Origin: Spiroplasma cantharicola | GTDB lineage: Bacteria > Bacillota_I > Bacilli_A > Mycoplasmatales > Mycoplasmataceae | DNA length: 64,000 nucleotides | Assembly (NCBI RefSeq): GCF_001281045.1 | Contig: NZ_CP012622.1 | Coordinates: 744,001 to 808,000 of the forward strand | Reading direction: 5' to 3' | Part shown: positions 1 through 10,101 of the stretch, in pieces | Numbering within the stretch: position 1 is the first letter of the stretch | How the letters are laid out: each line of letters begins with the position of its first letter | The notes under the pieces: generated by a model | Database searches by the model: none | Told to the model about the DNA's origin: nothing | What the model saw: the letters and a program-made list of their open reading frames with translations, nothing else | Translations under genes and position numbers: made by a program

Positions 1-134
1 TTTTCAAATTTTTTTATCAGCTCACCTGTTATTATTTCATCTTTTCCAGGATCTGTTTCCCCACAAGCTACTACAGTAGCACTTGATGAGGCTACAAGAG
101 TAACTGCTCCTAATAAACTTAATAGTTTTTTCAT
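1..134 (-). CDS. Lipoprotein A0, N-terminal part only (runs off window)
   Basis: Only the start of the gene is in the window. It opens with the same signal peptide as the genes that follow: Lys-Lys, a hydrophobic stretch and a lipobox ending in Cys at residue 24 (ATVVAC). It is therefore a secreted, lipid-anchored surface protein of the same paralogue family. Its 5' flank (roughly 135-250) is nearly the same as that of the next gene, A1, and differs from those of A2-A4. The array therefore extends beyond the left edge. Function is unknown. Confidence 0.85.
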   Translation of the reverse strand, partial: MKKLLSLLGAVTLVASSSATVVACGETDPGKDEIITGELIKKFE

Positions 135-182
135 CTTTTTATCCTTTTCTTAATACTTGTAGAACAGTTTAAGTCTATTACT

Positions 183-188
183 ATTATA
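183..188 (-). promoter_or_regulatory. -10 box of lipoprotein A0
   Basis: On the minus strand this reads TATAAT, preceded by TG, about 50 bases before the A0 start codon. The same box lies at the same distance before A1. A -35-like TTGATA lies 19 bases upstream, slightly long, so the extended TG may compensate. No experiment supports it. Confidence 0.45.
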
Positions 189-254
189 CAACTAAAAAAT
201 AATTTATTATCAATATTCAAAAGTTAATTAGTGTATAATAATAATTTAATTCAC

Positions 255-294
255 TTATAAAAGTACTATGTAAACTCAAAAGTGCAATTTTTAT
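255..294. repeat. 40-bp intergenic repeat, copy 1 of 4
   Basis: A 40-base block begins TTATAAAAGTAC and ends GCAATTTTTAT. It recurs without change at 2475-2514, 4684-4723 and 6884-6923, each time between a lipoprotein gene and its upstream neighbour. It marks the tandem-duplication unit of about 2.2 kb. Confidence 0.85.
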
Positions 295-412
295 AGAGAA
301 TTTTATAAATAAAATTTTTATTTGATTTTAAACTTCTTCTAATTTTATTTTATTACTTATTGATTTCATTAAAATTAATTATATTTAATTTATTATTAAA
401 AACAATTAATAT

Positions 413-475
413 AAAAAAATTCTCAATACATAGATAATATTAGAACTTTTTATTCTATATCTATATATTAAGAAT
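413..475 (-). terminator. Terminator of lipoprotein A1
   Basis: A long imperfect stem pairs ATTCTCAATACATAG with CTATATATTAAGAAT, helped by G-U pairs. On the minus strand a run of seven T follows. Near-identical hairpins follow A2, A3 and A4. Confidence 0.7.
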
Positions 476-500
476 TTTATATTAATCATTAATTTTTATT

Positions 501-2354
501 TTATGAAAATACAATTAAATCTTTCTTCAAACCCATTGTAGTCGGTCCTAATGCACTATAAAATAAATTATTTAAATTGATATAAAAATTCAAATATCCA
601 AAACTTCAATAAATTGTACTAGTTTGATAAGCTACACCTGGTGACATTGGAAAAATATTATTCCTTGAAATTGAAATTCCTTTTTGTTCATCATAATGTT
701 TAAAATAATTTGACCCTTCTAAAAAATTATACTCACCATTTAAATCAGTCCTTCTTTGAGAAAATTGAAACATTGTATCTGATGATAAATTTGCTAAATC
801 AAACATTGATTCTCTATAACTTTCCAAATTTGTTAATTCGTTAGTTAAAGATAATTGATAACTCATGCTTTTTGAAGAACCATAAGTTTCAAAAGAATCA
901 AACCTTAATTTGTTAGTAAATTCAGATCTTTTTAAGGCCATAAATATATCATCATCTGAATTAGCTTCTGGTACATATTCATAATCATAATCAACACCAA
1001 AAGTTTCATGAAAAGCTTTAATAGTTTTTACAGAAAACTCAGACATATCATCTAAAGTTTTATCTTCATTTTCACTTAAATCAATCATATAATTTACAGC
1101 AATTTTAAAATCTGGTAGTTCATGAACATACGCATTACTTCCCAAATTAATTGATAATCCCTTTAAATTAATATAACCCATTGCAATTGAACTTTTATAT
1201 TCAGCACTATTTTTATAATCAACAAAATTTCCATTTAAAGTTTTTAAAAAATCTTCTTTTAATAAATTAAAATCCCTATCTCAAATATCTTTATTTTTTT
1301 TCTGGAAATATAGATTTCTCAAAGCTTGTTTTGGATTAGTAGTTTCGGGATTATTTCTAAAAATAGTTTTCATCATTACTTGACCATTTAAATCTGAATA
1401 ATCATATTTAGTTGCCTCTTCATTAATACCACTTTTAACTTTATTAGTGCTAGTTAATAACGATGTTTCATTTAACTCTGCTCCTTTAAAAATTGATTCT
1501 TCTTCAAATACAATTGATAAAGAATCTAAAACATAAAAATATTTACTCTTTACAAATGAAATTATTGATTTTTCAAAACCGTTATTTTTTCTATCTAAAT
1601 TATAATAATTAGCTAGTTCTCTATCAATTTTTCCATATCCATCTGATACTTTTTTAGAACCCATGATATCTTTTCATTTTAAATTAGTTTGTTTAACATC
1701 ATCTTGTTTCTTTGAAGCGAAATAATCACTTGCAATATTTCTATAAAAAGTATCAGCTGAAGTTTTTAAAGCATCATTATCTGTTGATGTATATTTAAGA
1801 GTATCACCAATACTTAATGTTTCAATTTCTTTTTTTCCTTTATATTGTATTTCAATTTTATAGTCTAAAACCACATTACCCAAATACATTTCTTGACTAT
1901 TATTAGAATTAATTTTTAATGTACTTCAATCAAAAACTATTCCCTTATATAAACTATTAACATCATTTAAAATAATTTTATATTCATTAATAGACTTTAA
2001 TTTATTTAAGCTTTTTTCAAGATTTTCAATATCTAAAACTCTTATAATATCTGAACTTAATTGATTTAATTGATATTCACCTATCTGATCAAAACTTTTT
2101 CCTTGATATTTATTAATTGTTTCTTTATTTAAAAATTTATTATTAATTTCTGTAGCTGGTAAATTTATCAAATTTTGATAAACATTTTCTTCCAAATGCT
2201 CAGCAAAAATTTTATTAACTTCTTTTTCAAATTTTTTTATCAGGTCATTTGTTATTTTATTCTTTTCAGGTTTTGTGTCCCCACAAGCTACTACAGTAGC
2301 ACTTGATGAGGCTACAAGAGTAATTGCTCCTAATAAACTTAATAGTTTTTTCAT
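501..2354 (-). CDS. Lipoprotein A1, tandem paralogue (MOLPALP-like)
   Basis: 617 aa in one frame with several TGA=Trp codons. Residues 1-24 are a lipoprotein signal with lipobox VVAC at Cys24. A charged helical region follows, with EVNKIFAEHL and the conserved LPATEIN, then a beta-rich segment around YKIEIQYKG and TLKYTST, a MGSKKVSDGYGKID block, and a middle region with GLSINLG. It is an outward-facing lipid-anchored protein of unknown function. I believe the family corresponds to the MOLPALP lipoproteins of Mesoplasma-like mollicutes, but that name is from memory. The C-terminus is nearly the same as in A2 (FLEGSN...KHYDEQKGIS) and unlike A3 and A4. The start is set by the ATG with an upstream AAAGGGAT ribosome site. 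Confidence 0.9.
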
Positions 2355-2402
2355 CTTTTTATCCCTTTCTTAATACTTGTAGAACAGTTTAAGTCTATTA
2401 CT

Positions 2403-2408
2403 ATTATA
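2403..2408 (-). promoter_or_regulatory. -10 box of lipoprotein A1
   Basis: Minus-strand TATAAT preceded by TG, about 50 bases upstream of the A1 ATG. The arrangement is the same as upstream of A0. Confidence 0.45.
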
Positions 2409-2474
2409 CAACTAAAAAATAATTTATTATCAATATTCAAAAGTTAATTAGTGTATAATAATAAGTTAATCCAC

Positions 2475-2514
2475 TTATAAAAGTACTATGTAAACTCAAA
2501 AGTGCAATTTTTAT
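2475..2514. repeat. 40-bp intergenic repeat, copy 2 of 4
   Basis: Same 40 bases as at 255-294. It lies between A1 and A2, upstream of the A1 promoter. Confidence 0.85.
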
Positions 2515-2626
2515 TTGATTTTAAACTTCTTCCAACTTCATTATTAATTTAAATACAATCTTTTATTAATTCTTGACTTTCATTAAAATTAATTATATTT
2601 AATTTATTATTAAAAACAATTGATAT

Positions 2627-2690
2627 AAAAAAAATTCTCAATATATAGATAATATTAGAACTTTTTATTCTATATCTATATATTAAGAAT
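2627..2690 (-). terminator. Terminator of lipoprotein A2
   Basis: Same imperfect hairpin as after A1 (ATTCTCAATATATAG pairing with the segment ending AAGAAT), followed on the minus strand by a run of eight T. Confidence 0.7.
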
Positions 2691-2715
2691 TATATATTAA
2701 TCATTAATTTTTATT

Positions 2716-4563
2716 TTATGAAAATACAATTAAATCTTTTTTCAAACTAGGCTGCATTGGTACACTATAAAATAAATTATTTAAATTGATATAAAAATTC
2801 AAATATCCAAAACTTCAATAAATTGTACTAGTTTGATAAACTACACCCGGTATCATTGGAAAAATATTATTCCTTGAAATTGAAATCCCTTTTTGTTCAT
2901 CATAATGTTTAAAATAATTTGACTCTTCTAAAAAATTATACTCACCATTTCATTCAGTACTTCTTTGAGAAAATTGAAACATTGTATCTGATGATAAATT
3001 TGCTAAATCAAACATTGATTCTCTATAACTTTCCAAATTTGTTAATTCGTTAGTTAAAGATAATTGATAACTCAAGTTTTTTGAACAACCATAATTTTCA
3101 AAATAATCAAACTTTAATTTGTTAGTAAATTCAGAACTTTTTAATGCCATTAATATATCATCATCTGAATTAGCTTCTGGTACATATTCATAATCATAAT
3201 TAACACCAAAAGTTTCATGAAAAGCTTTAATAGTTTTTACAGAAAACTCAGACATATCATCTAAAGTTTTATCTTCATTTTCACTTAAATCAATCATATA
3301 ATTTACAGCAATTTTAAAATCTGGTAACTGATGAATATACGCATTACTTCCCAAATTAATTGATAATCCCTTTAAATTAATATAACCCATTGCAATTGAA
3401 CTTTTATATTCAGCACTATTTTTATAGTCAACAAAATTTCCATTTAAATTTTTTAAAAAATCTTCTTTTAAAAAATTAAAATCCCTATTTCAAATATCTT
3501 TATTTTTTTTCACAAAATATTGATTTCTCAAAGCTTGTTTTGCATTAGAAGTTTCTGGATTATTTCTAAAAATAGTTTTCATCATTACTTGACCATTTAA
3601 ATCTGAATAATCATATTTAGCTGCTTCTTCATTAATACCACTTTTAATTTTATTAGTGCTAGTTAATAAAGATGTTTCATTTAACTCTGCTCCTTTAAAA
3701 ATTGATTCTTCTTCAAATACAATCGGTAAAGAATCTAAAACATAAAAATATTTACTCTTTACAAATGAAATTATTGATTTTTCAAAACCGTTATTTTTTC
3801 TATCTAAATCATAATAATTAGCTAGTTCTCTATCAATTTTTCCATATCCATCTGATACTTTTTTAGAACCCATGATATCTTTTCATTTTAAATTAGTTTG
3901 TTTAATATCATCTTGTACCTTTGAAGCTAAATAATCACTTGCAATATTTCTATAAAAAGTATCAGTTGAAGTTTTTAAAGCATCATTATCTGTTGATGTA
4001 TATTTAAGAGTATCACCAATACTTAATGTTTCAACTTCTTTTTTTCCTTTATATTGTATTTCAATTTTATAGTCTAAAACCACATTACCTAAATACATTT
4101 GTTGACTATTATTAGAATTAATTTTTAATGTCTTTCAATCAAAAACAATTCCTTTATATAAGTTTTTAACATCACTTAAAATAATTTTATATTCATTAAT
4201 AGCCTTTAATTCATTTAAACTTTTTTCAAGATTTTTAATATCCAAAACTCTTATAATATCTGAACTTAATTGATTTAATTGATATTCACCTATCTGATCA
4301 AAACTTTTTCCTTGATATTTATTAATTGTTTCTTTATTTAAAAATTGATTATTAATTTCTGTAGCTGGTAAATTTATCAAATTTTGATAAACATTTTTTT
4401 CCAAATGCTCGGCAAAAATTTTATTAATATCCTTTTCAAATTTTTTTATCAGGTCATTTATTATTTTATCCTTTTCAGGTTTTGTGTCCCCACAAGCTAT
4501 CACAGTAGCGCTTGATGAGGCTACAAGAGTAACTGCTCCTAATAAACTTAATAGGTTTTTCAT
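2716..4563 (-). CDS. Lipoprotein A2, tandem paralogue
   Basis: 615 aa and nearly colinear with A1. It has a signal peptide with a lipobox Cys at 24 (ATVIAC), then the LPATEIN, TLKYTST, MGSKKVSDGYGKID and GLSINLG blocks. Its C-terminal third follows the A1 type. Its 5' flank, however, follows the A3/A4 type (promoter TTGAAA-17-TATAAT), so the gene looks like a recombinant between array members. Surface-exposed lipid-anchored protein; the ligand is unknown. Confidence 0.9.
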
Positions 4564-4613
4564 ACTTTTTCCCCTTTATAATTCATTTGTCTTGAAATTT
4601 TTAAATTATAAAT

Positions 4614-4642
4614 ATTATAACTTAAAATTACTTTATTTTCAA
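4614..4642 (-). promoter_or_regulatory. Promoter of lipoprotein A2
   Basis: On the minus strand TTGAAA (4637-4642) and TATAAT (4614-4619) are separated by 17 bases, which fits a sigma-A promoter. An inverted repeat, ACACT-TATTT-AGTGT, sits just upstream at 4649-4663. Confidence 0.7.
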
Positions 4643-4648
4643 TATTTA

Positions 4649-4663
4649 ACACTAAATAAGTGT
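4649..4663. promoter_or_regulatory. Inverted repeat upstream of A2 promoter
   Basis: The 5-bp arms ACACT and AGTGT around a 5-base centre lie about 6 bases upstream of the -35 box. The same repeat lies upstream of A3 (6849-6863) and A4 (9113-9127). It could be a protein-binding site; that is inference from position and conservation among recent duplicates. Confidence 0.4.
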
Positions 4664-4683
4664 ATAATAATTTCTTAATGAAA

Positions 4684-4723
4684 TTATAAAAGTACTATGT
4701 AAACTCAAAAGTGCAATTTTTAT
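4684..4723. repeat. 40-bp intergenic repeat, copy 3 of 4
   Basis: Unchanged copy of the 255-294 repeat, upstream of A2. Confidence 0.85.
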
Positions 4724-4832
4724 TTGATTTTAAACTTCTTCCAACTTCATTATTAATTTAAATACAATCTTTTATTAATTTTTGACTTTCATTAAAATTA
4801 ATTATATTTAATTTATTATTAAAAGCACTATA

Positions 4833-4897
4833 TAAAAAAATTCTCAACAGATAGATAATATTAGAATTTTTTTATTCTATATCTATATATTAAGAAT
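4833..4897 (-). terminator. Terminator of lipoprotein A3
   Basis: Conserved imperfect hairpin (ATTCTCAACAGATAG pairing with the segment ending TAAGAAT) with a minus-strand T run after the stem. Confidence 0.7.
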
Positions 4898-4922
4898 TTT
4901 ATATTAATCATTAATTTTTATT

Positions 4923-6761
4923 TTATGAAAATACAATAAAGTATTTTCAGTCACCAATTGCTAAATCTGAAGTAGCATTCATTATCCTATCTAAATTAAA
5001 ATTAAAACTTAAATACCCAAAAGTTCAATAAAATGATTGGCAATCATCATCATTTGGTTGTGCGCCATCATTATGATGAAAAAGTTGAATCCCCTGTTCA
5101 TCAGTACCTTTCCCTCATTTTGATTGTCCTAAGAAATGTTGTGCTACGTGCAACATAGAACTTTGTCTTTGAGAAAATGTAAAGAATGTATCTGATGGTA
5201 AATTTGCTAAATCAAACATTGATTCTCTATAACTTTCCAAATTTGTTACATCGTTAGTTAAAGATAATTGAGCACTCATTGCAGTTGAACTTGACCTAAA
5301 GCCCTGAAATTCTATTTTTTTAGTAAAATCAGATCTCTTTAATGCCATTAATATATCATCTTTTGAATTAGGTTCTGGTTTATAACCATAATCATAATCA
5401 ACACCAAAAGTTTCATGGAAAGCTTTAATAGTTTTTACAGAAAACTCAGACATATCATCTAAAGATTTATCTTCATTTTCATTTAAATCAATCATATAAT
5501 TTACAGCAATTTTAAAATCTGGTAACTGATGAATATAAGCATTACTTCCCAAATTAATTGATAATCCCTTTAAATTAATATAACCCATTGCAATTGAACT
5601 TTTATATTCATCACTACTTTTATAACTTTCAAAATTCCCCTTTAAAGTTTTTAAAAAATCCACTTTTAATAAATTAAAATCCTTATTTCAAATATCTCTA
5701 TTTTTTTTCTGGAAATATAGATTTCTCAATGTTTGTTTTGCATTAGTAGTTTCTGGATTATTTCTAAAAATAGTTCTCAACATTACTTGATCATTTACAT
5801 TTGAATAATGATATTTAATTGCATCTTCTCTTAAATAAGATTTCATTTTATTAGCGCTAGTTAATAAAGATGTTTGATTCAACTCCGCTCCTTTAAAAAT
5901 TGATTCACCTTCAAATGCAAGGGGTAGAAATTCTAACTTAGTAAAATATTTGCTCTTTACAAATGAAATTATTGATTTTTCAAAGCCGTTAGTTTTTCTA
6001 TCTAAATCATAATAATTAGCTAGTTCTTTATCAATTTTTCCATATCCATCTGATACTTTTTTAGAACCCATAATATCTTTTCATTTTAAATTAGTTTGTT
6101 TAATATCATCTTGAGCCTTTGAAGCTAAATAATCACTTGCAATATTTCTATAAAAAAGATCAGTTGCAGTTTTTAAAGTCGCATTATCTGTTGATGTATA
6201 CTTAAGAGTATCACCAATATTTAATGTTTCAACTTCTTTTTTGCCTTTATATTGTATTTCAATTTTATAGTCTAAAACCACATTACCCAAATACATTTGT
6301 TGACTATTATTAGAATTAATTTTTAATGTACTTCAATCAAAAACTATTCCCTTATATAAACTATTAACATCATTTAAAATAATTTTATATTCATTAATAG
6401 ACTTTAATTCATTTAAGCTTTTTTCAAGATTTTGAATATCTAAAACTCTTAAAATATCTGAATTTAATTGATTTAATCGATATTCACCTATCTCTTGAGC
6501 ACTTTTTCCTTGATAATTATCAATTGTTTCTTTATTCAAAAATTGATTATTAATTTCTGTAGCTGGTAAATTTATTAAATTTTGATAAACATTTTTTTCC
6601 AAATGTTCAGCAAAAATATTATTAACTTCTTTTTCAAATTTTTTTAGCAGTTCACTTGTTATTTTATCTTCTCCAGGATCTGTTTCCTCACAAGCTACTA
6701 CAGTAGCACTTGATGAGGCTACAAGAGTAACTGCTCCTAATAAACTTAATAGTTTTTTCAT
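4923..6761 (-). CDS. Lipoprotein A3, tandem paralogue with alternative C-terminus
   Basis: 612 aa, same family as A1, with lipobox Cys24 (VVACEET). I start at the MKKLLS Met because AAAGGGG lies 9-10 bases before it. An in-frame ATG eight codons upstream has no such site. The N-terminal two thirds match A1/A2 closely. The last ~130 residues are a different version shared only with A4: HVAQHFLGQSK, a short acidic DDD run, then YWTFGYLSF. The framework motif before the end (FGYLxF) remains, so the switch looks like cassette replacement rather than decay. Confidence 0.9.
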
Positions 6762-6813
6762 GCTTTTTTCCCCTTTATAATTCATTTGTCTTAAAAATTT
6801 TAAGACTATTAAT

Positions 6814-6819
6814 ATTATA
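6814..6819 (-). promoter_or_regulatory. -10 box of lipoprotein A3
   Basis: Minus-strand TATAAT in the same context as the A2 promoter, but the -35 region has changed from TTGAAA to CTCAAA. The inverted repeat ACACT/AGTGT follows upstream at 6849-6863. A3 may be transcribed more weakly than A2 or A4; that is inference. Confidence 0.5.
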
Positions 6820-6848
6820 CCTTAAAATTGCTTTATTTTTGAGATTTA

Positions 6849-6863
6849 ACACTAAATAAGTGT
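6849..6863. promoter_or_regulatory. Inverted repeat upstream of A3 promoter
   Basis: Same 15-bp ACACT-N5-AGTGT element as before A2 and A4. Confidence 0.4.
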
Positions 6864-6883
6864 ATAATTAATAGTTAATGAAA

Positions 6884-6923
6884 TTATAAAAGTACTATGT
6901 AAACTCAAAAGTGCAATTTTTAT
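6884..6923. repeat. 40-bp intergenic repeat, copy 4 of 4
   Basis: Unchanged copy of the 255-294 repeat, between A3 and A4. Confidence 0.85.
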
Positions 6924-7090
6924 AGAGAATTTTATAAATAAAATTTTTATTTGATTTTAAACTTCTTCTAATTTCATTATTAATTTAAATAAAATATTTT
7001 ATTTTAAGTCAGAACACCAATATTTTATTTTATTAATTCTTGACTTTCATTAAAATTAATTATATTTAATTTATTATTAAAAGCACTATA

Positions 7091-7155
7091 TAAAAAAATT
7101 CTCAACAGATAGATAATATTAGAATTTTTTTATTCTATATCTATATATTAAGAAT
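7091..7155 (-). terminator. Terminator of lipoprotein A4
   Basis: Conserved imperfect hairpin, same as after A3, with a minus-strand T run. Confidence 0.7.
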
Positions 7156-7180
7156 TTTATATTAATCATTAATTTTTATT

Positions 7181-9025
7181 TTATGAAAATACAATAAAGT
7201 ATTTTGAGCCAGCAAGTGGTAAATCTGAAGTAGCATTCATTATCCTATCTAAATTAAAATTAAAACTTAAATACCCAAAAGTTCAATAAATTGATTGGCA
7301 ATCATCATCATTTGGTTGTGCGCCATCATTATGATGAAAAAGTTCAATCCCTTTCCCCTCTTCATTAGTACCTTTCCCTCATTTTGATTGTCCTAAGAAA
7401 TGTTGTGCTACGTGCAACATAGAACTTTGTCTTTGAGAAAATGTAAAGAATGTATCTGATGGTAAATTTGCTAAATCAAACATTGATTCTCTATAACTTT
7501 CCAAATTTGTTAAATCGTTAGTTAAAGATAATTGAGAACTCATTTGATGTGAACTTGACCTAAAGCCCTGAAAATATATATTTTTAGTAAAATCAGATCT
7601 CTTTAATGCCATTAATATATCATCTTTTGAATTAGGTTCTGCTGTATAACCATAATCATAATCAACACCAAAAGTTTCATGGAAAGCTTTAATAGTTTTT
7701 ACAGAAAACTCAGACATATCATCTAAAGCTTTATCTTCAGTTTCATTTAAATCAATCATATAATTTACAGCAATTTTAAAATCTGGTAACTGATGAATAT
7801 ATGCATTGCTTCCCAAATTAATTGATAATCCCTTTAAATCAATATAACCCATAGCAATTGAACTTTTATATTCATCACTACTTTTATAACTTTCAAAATT
7901 CCCCTTTAAAGTTTTTAAAAAATCCACTTTTAATAAATTAAAATCTTTATTTCAAACATCTTTATTTTTTTTCTGGAAATATAGATTTCTCAAAGTTTGT
8001 TTTGCATTAGTAGTTTCTGGATTATTTCTAAACATAGTTCTCAACATTACTTGATCATTTACATTTGAATAATGATATTTAATTCCATCTTCTCTTAAAT
8101 AAGATTTCATTTTATTAGCGCTAGTTAATAAAGATGTTTGATTCAACTCCGCTCCTTTAAAAATTGATTCACCTTCAAATGCAATCGGTAAAGAATCTAA
8201 ATCAGAAAAATATTGACTCTTTACAAATGAAATTATTGATTTTTCAAAGCCGTTAGTTTTTCTATCTAAATCATAATAATTAGCTAGTTCTTTATCAATT
8301 TTTCCATATCCATCTGATACTTTTTTAGAACCTCTGATATCTTTTCATTTTAAATTAGTTTGTTTAATATCATCTTGAGCCTTTGAACCTAAATAATCAC
8401 TTGCAATATTTCTATAAAAAAGATCAGTTGCAGTTTTTAAAGAATCATTATCTGTTGATGTATATTTAAGAGTATCACCAATACTTAATGTTTCAATTTC
8501 TTTTTTTCCTTTATATTGTATTTCAATTTTATAGTCTAAAACCACATTACCTAAATACATTTGATGACTATTATTAGAATTAATTTTTAATGTATTTCAA
8601 TCAAAAACTATTCCTTTATATAAGTTTTTAACATCACCTAAAATAATTTTATATTCATTAATAGCCTTTAATTCATTTAACCTTTTTTCAAGATTTTCAA
8701 TATCTAAAATTTTTATAATATCTGAATTTAATTGATTTAATCGATATTCACCTATCTCTTCAAAACTTTTTCCTTGATATTTATTAATTGTTTCTTTATT
8801 CAAAAATTGATTATTAATTTCTGTAGCTGGTAAATTTATTAAATTTTGATAAACATTTTCTTCTAAATGTTGAGCAAAAATATTATTAATATCCTTTTCA
8901 AATTTTTTTATCAGGTCATTTGTTATTTTATCCTTTTGAGGATCTGTGTCCCCACAAGCTACTACAGTAGCGCTTGATGACGCAACAAGAGTAACAGCTC
9001 CTAATAAACTTAATAGTTTTTTCAT
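7181..9025 (-). CDS. Lipoprotein A4, tandem paralogue, first of the array
   Basis: 614 aa with lipobox Cys24. Same block order as A1-A3, but the Met of MGSKKVSDGYGK is Arg here, which shows that this internal Met is not a start. The C-terminus is of the A3 type, with two extra residues near TNEEG relative to A3. It is the array member closest to the ABC ATPase (stop of the ATPase gene at 9158), so the array sits directly downstream of the transporter genes. Extracellular, lipid-anchored; function unknown. Confidence 0.9.
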
Positions 9026-9077
9026 GCTTTTTTTCCCCTTTATAATTCATTGGTCTTAAAATTTTAAGACTATAAGT

Positions 9078-9106
9078 ATTATACCTTAAAATTACTTTAT
9101 TTTCAA
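9078..9106 (-). promoter_or_regulatory. Promoter of lipoprotein A4
   Basis: Minus-strand TTGAAA (9101-9106) and TATAAT (9078-9083) are 17 bases apart. The 15-bp inverted repeat lies upstream at 9113-9127. A4 can therefore be transcribed apart from the ABC genes. Confidence 0.7.
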
Positions 9107-9157
9107 TATTTAACACTAAATAAGTGTATAATATTATTTCATTAAGATTATAAAAAA

Positions 9158-10093
9158 CTAACTTTGCATCAATTTTTTACTTTCCAAAGCTTTATGAATT
9201 GATTCCATATTTATTGGTAATTTAACTAAATTTTTTAAAGGCAAATTATTTTTTATTAAATATAAAAATAGAAAGTTAATTTGTTTAAAATTTTCAATTG
9301 CTACTACTAATGAGTTTTCATCTCTATCAAATTTAAATGCTTTAATCCCATATTCTGATAAAAAAAATCTAAAATTTTTATGATTAAATCTTTCATTGAT
9401 GTATACTTTATATTTTGCATAAATATCTAATTCTTCAGCAGAACCATTAAAAACATTTTCTCCATTATCAATGATTATATAATCATCAATTATATCTGCA
9501 ATTTCATCAATATTGTGAACAGTAATAATAACTGTTTTATTTTGCTTTTTATATTCAATCAATAAATTTTTTATTTTATTTCTTCAATATGAATCTAAAT
9601 TTGCTCCTGGTTCATCCATAATAATAATTTCTGGATCTTTTATAAAACACAATATTAAATTCATACGATTTTTCATTCCTCATGAAAAACTTTTAATTGA
9701 CTTATTTCTTGCTTCTCATAGATCAAAATATTTCATTCAATTTTCAATTTTCATTCTTACATTTTTTTTGTTTAAACCCATCATTATAGAAATATCTAAT
9801 AAAAATTTATATGCTGAAACATTATAAAGAGAAAAATCCATTTGAGTATAATAACCTATTTTTTTATTTACTTTAAAATATTTTAAAGATTTTCGATTTA
9901 TGCCCTCAACAAGTATTTTTCCATTAAAATTTTTAATCATTCCTAATAATGAGTTTAATATAACAGTTTTTCCACTTCCACTGCTTCCAAGTAGAGCAGT
10001 TATTCTTGCTTTCTTAATTGAACAATTTAAAGGTCCAATAAGTTTTTTCTTAAATTTTTTCAAATAATTATCAAATTGTATAATATCTTCCAT
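9158..10093 (-). CDS. ABC transporter ATPase of the lipoprotein locus
   Basis: 311 aa, ABC-2 exporter-type ATP-binding subunit in the cytoplasm. Walker A is GSSGSGKT near residue 36. The signature loop reads FSWGMKNR in place of LSGGQ, the second Gly being a TGA-coded Trp. Walker B is EIIIMDEPGANLD and the switch His is in ITVHN. A ~100-aa C-terminal extension follows the ATPase core. The start lies 8 bases after the permease stop, so the two are translated together. It is a close paralogue of the ATPase at 20313-21236, which also sits between a permease and a lipoprotein gene. Likely role: export or surface assembly of the lipoproteins (inference). Confidence 0.88.
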
Positions 10094-10101
10094 AGAATCT
10101 C

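Larger units (their letters stand above)
135..500. other. Intergenic region between A0 and A1
   Basis: 366 bases without a gene. It holds the A0 promoter, the 40-bp repeat and the A1 terminator (413-475). The remainder is AT-rich with no ORF I would support. Confidence 0.7.
2355..2715. other. Intergenic region between A1 and A2
   Basis: 361 bases holding the A1 promoter, repeat copy 2 and the A2 terminator. No ORF is supported. Confidence 0.7.
4564..4922. other. Intergenic region between A2 and A3
   Basis: 359 bases holding the A2 promoter, an inverted repeat, repeat copy 3 and the A3 terminator. No ORF is supported. Confidence 0.7.
6762..7180. other. Intergenic region between A3 and A4
   Basis: 419 bases holding the A3 promoter, repeat copy 4, about 60 extra bases relative to the other spacers (around 6985-7030), and the A4 terminator. 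No ORF is supported. Confidence 0.7.

Noticed and set aside
6762-6785. Upstream ATG for lipoprotein A3
   Set aside because: It adds eight residues that contain the translated ribosome site and would spoil the signal peptide. The other paralogues start at the MKKLLS Met.
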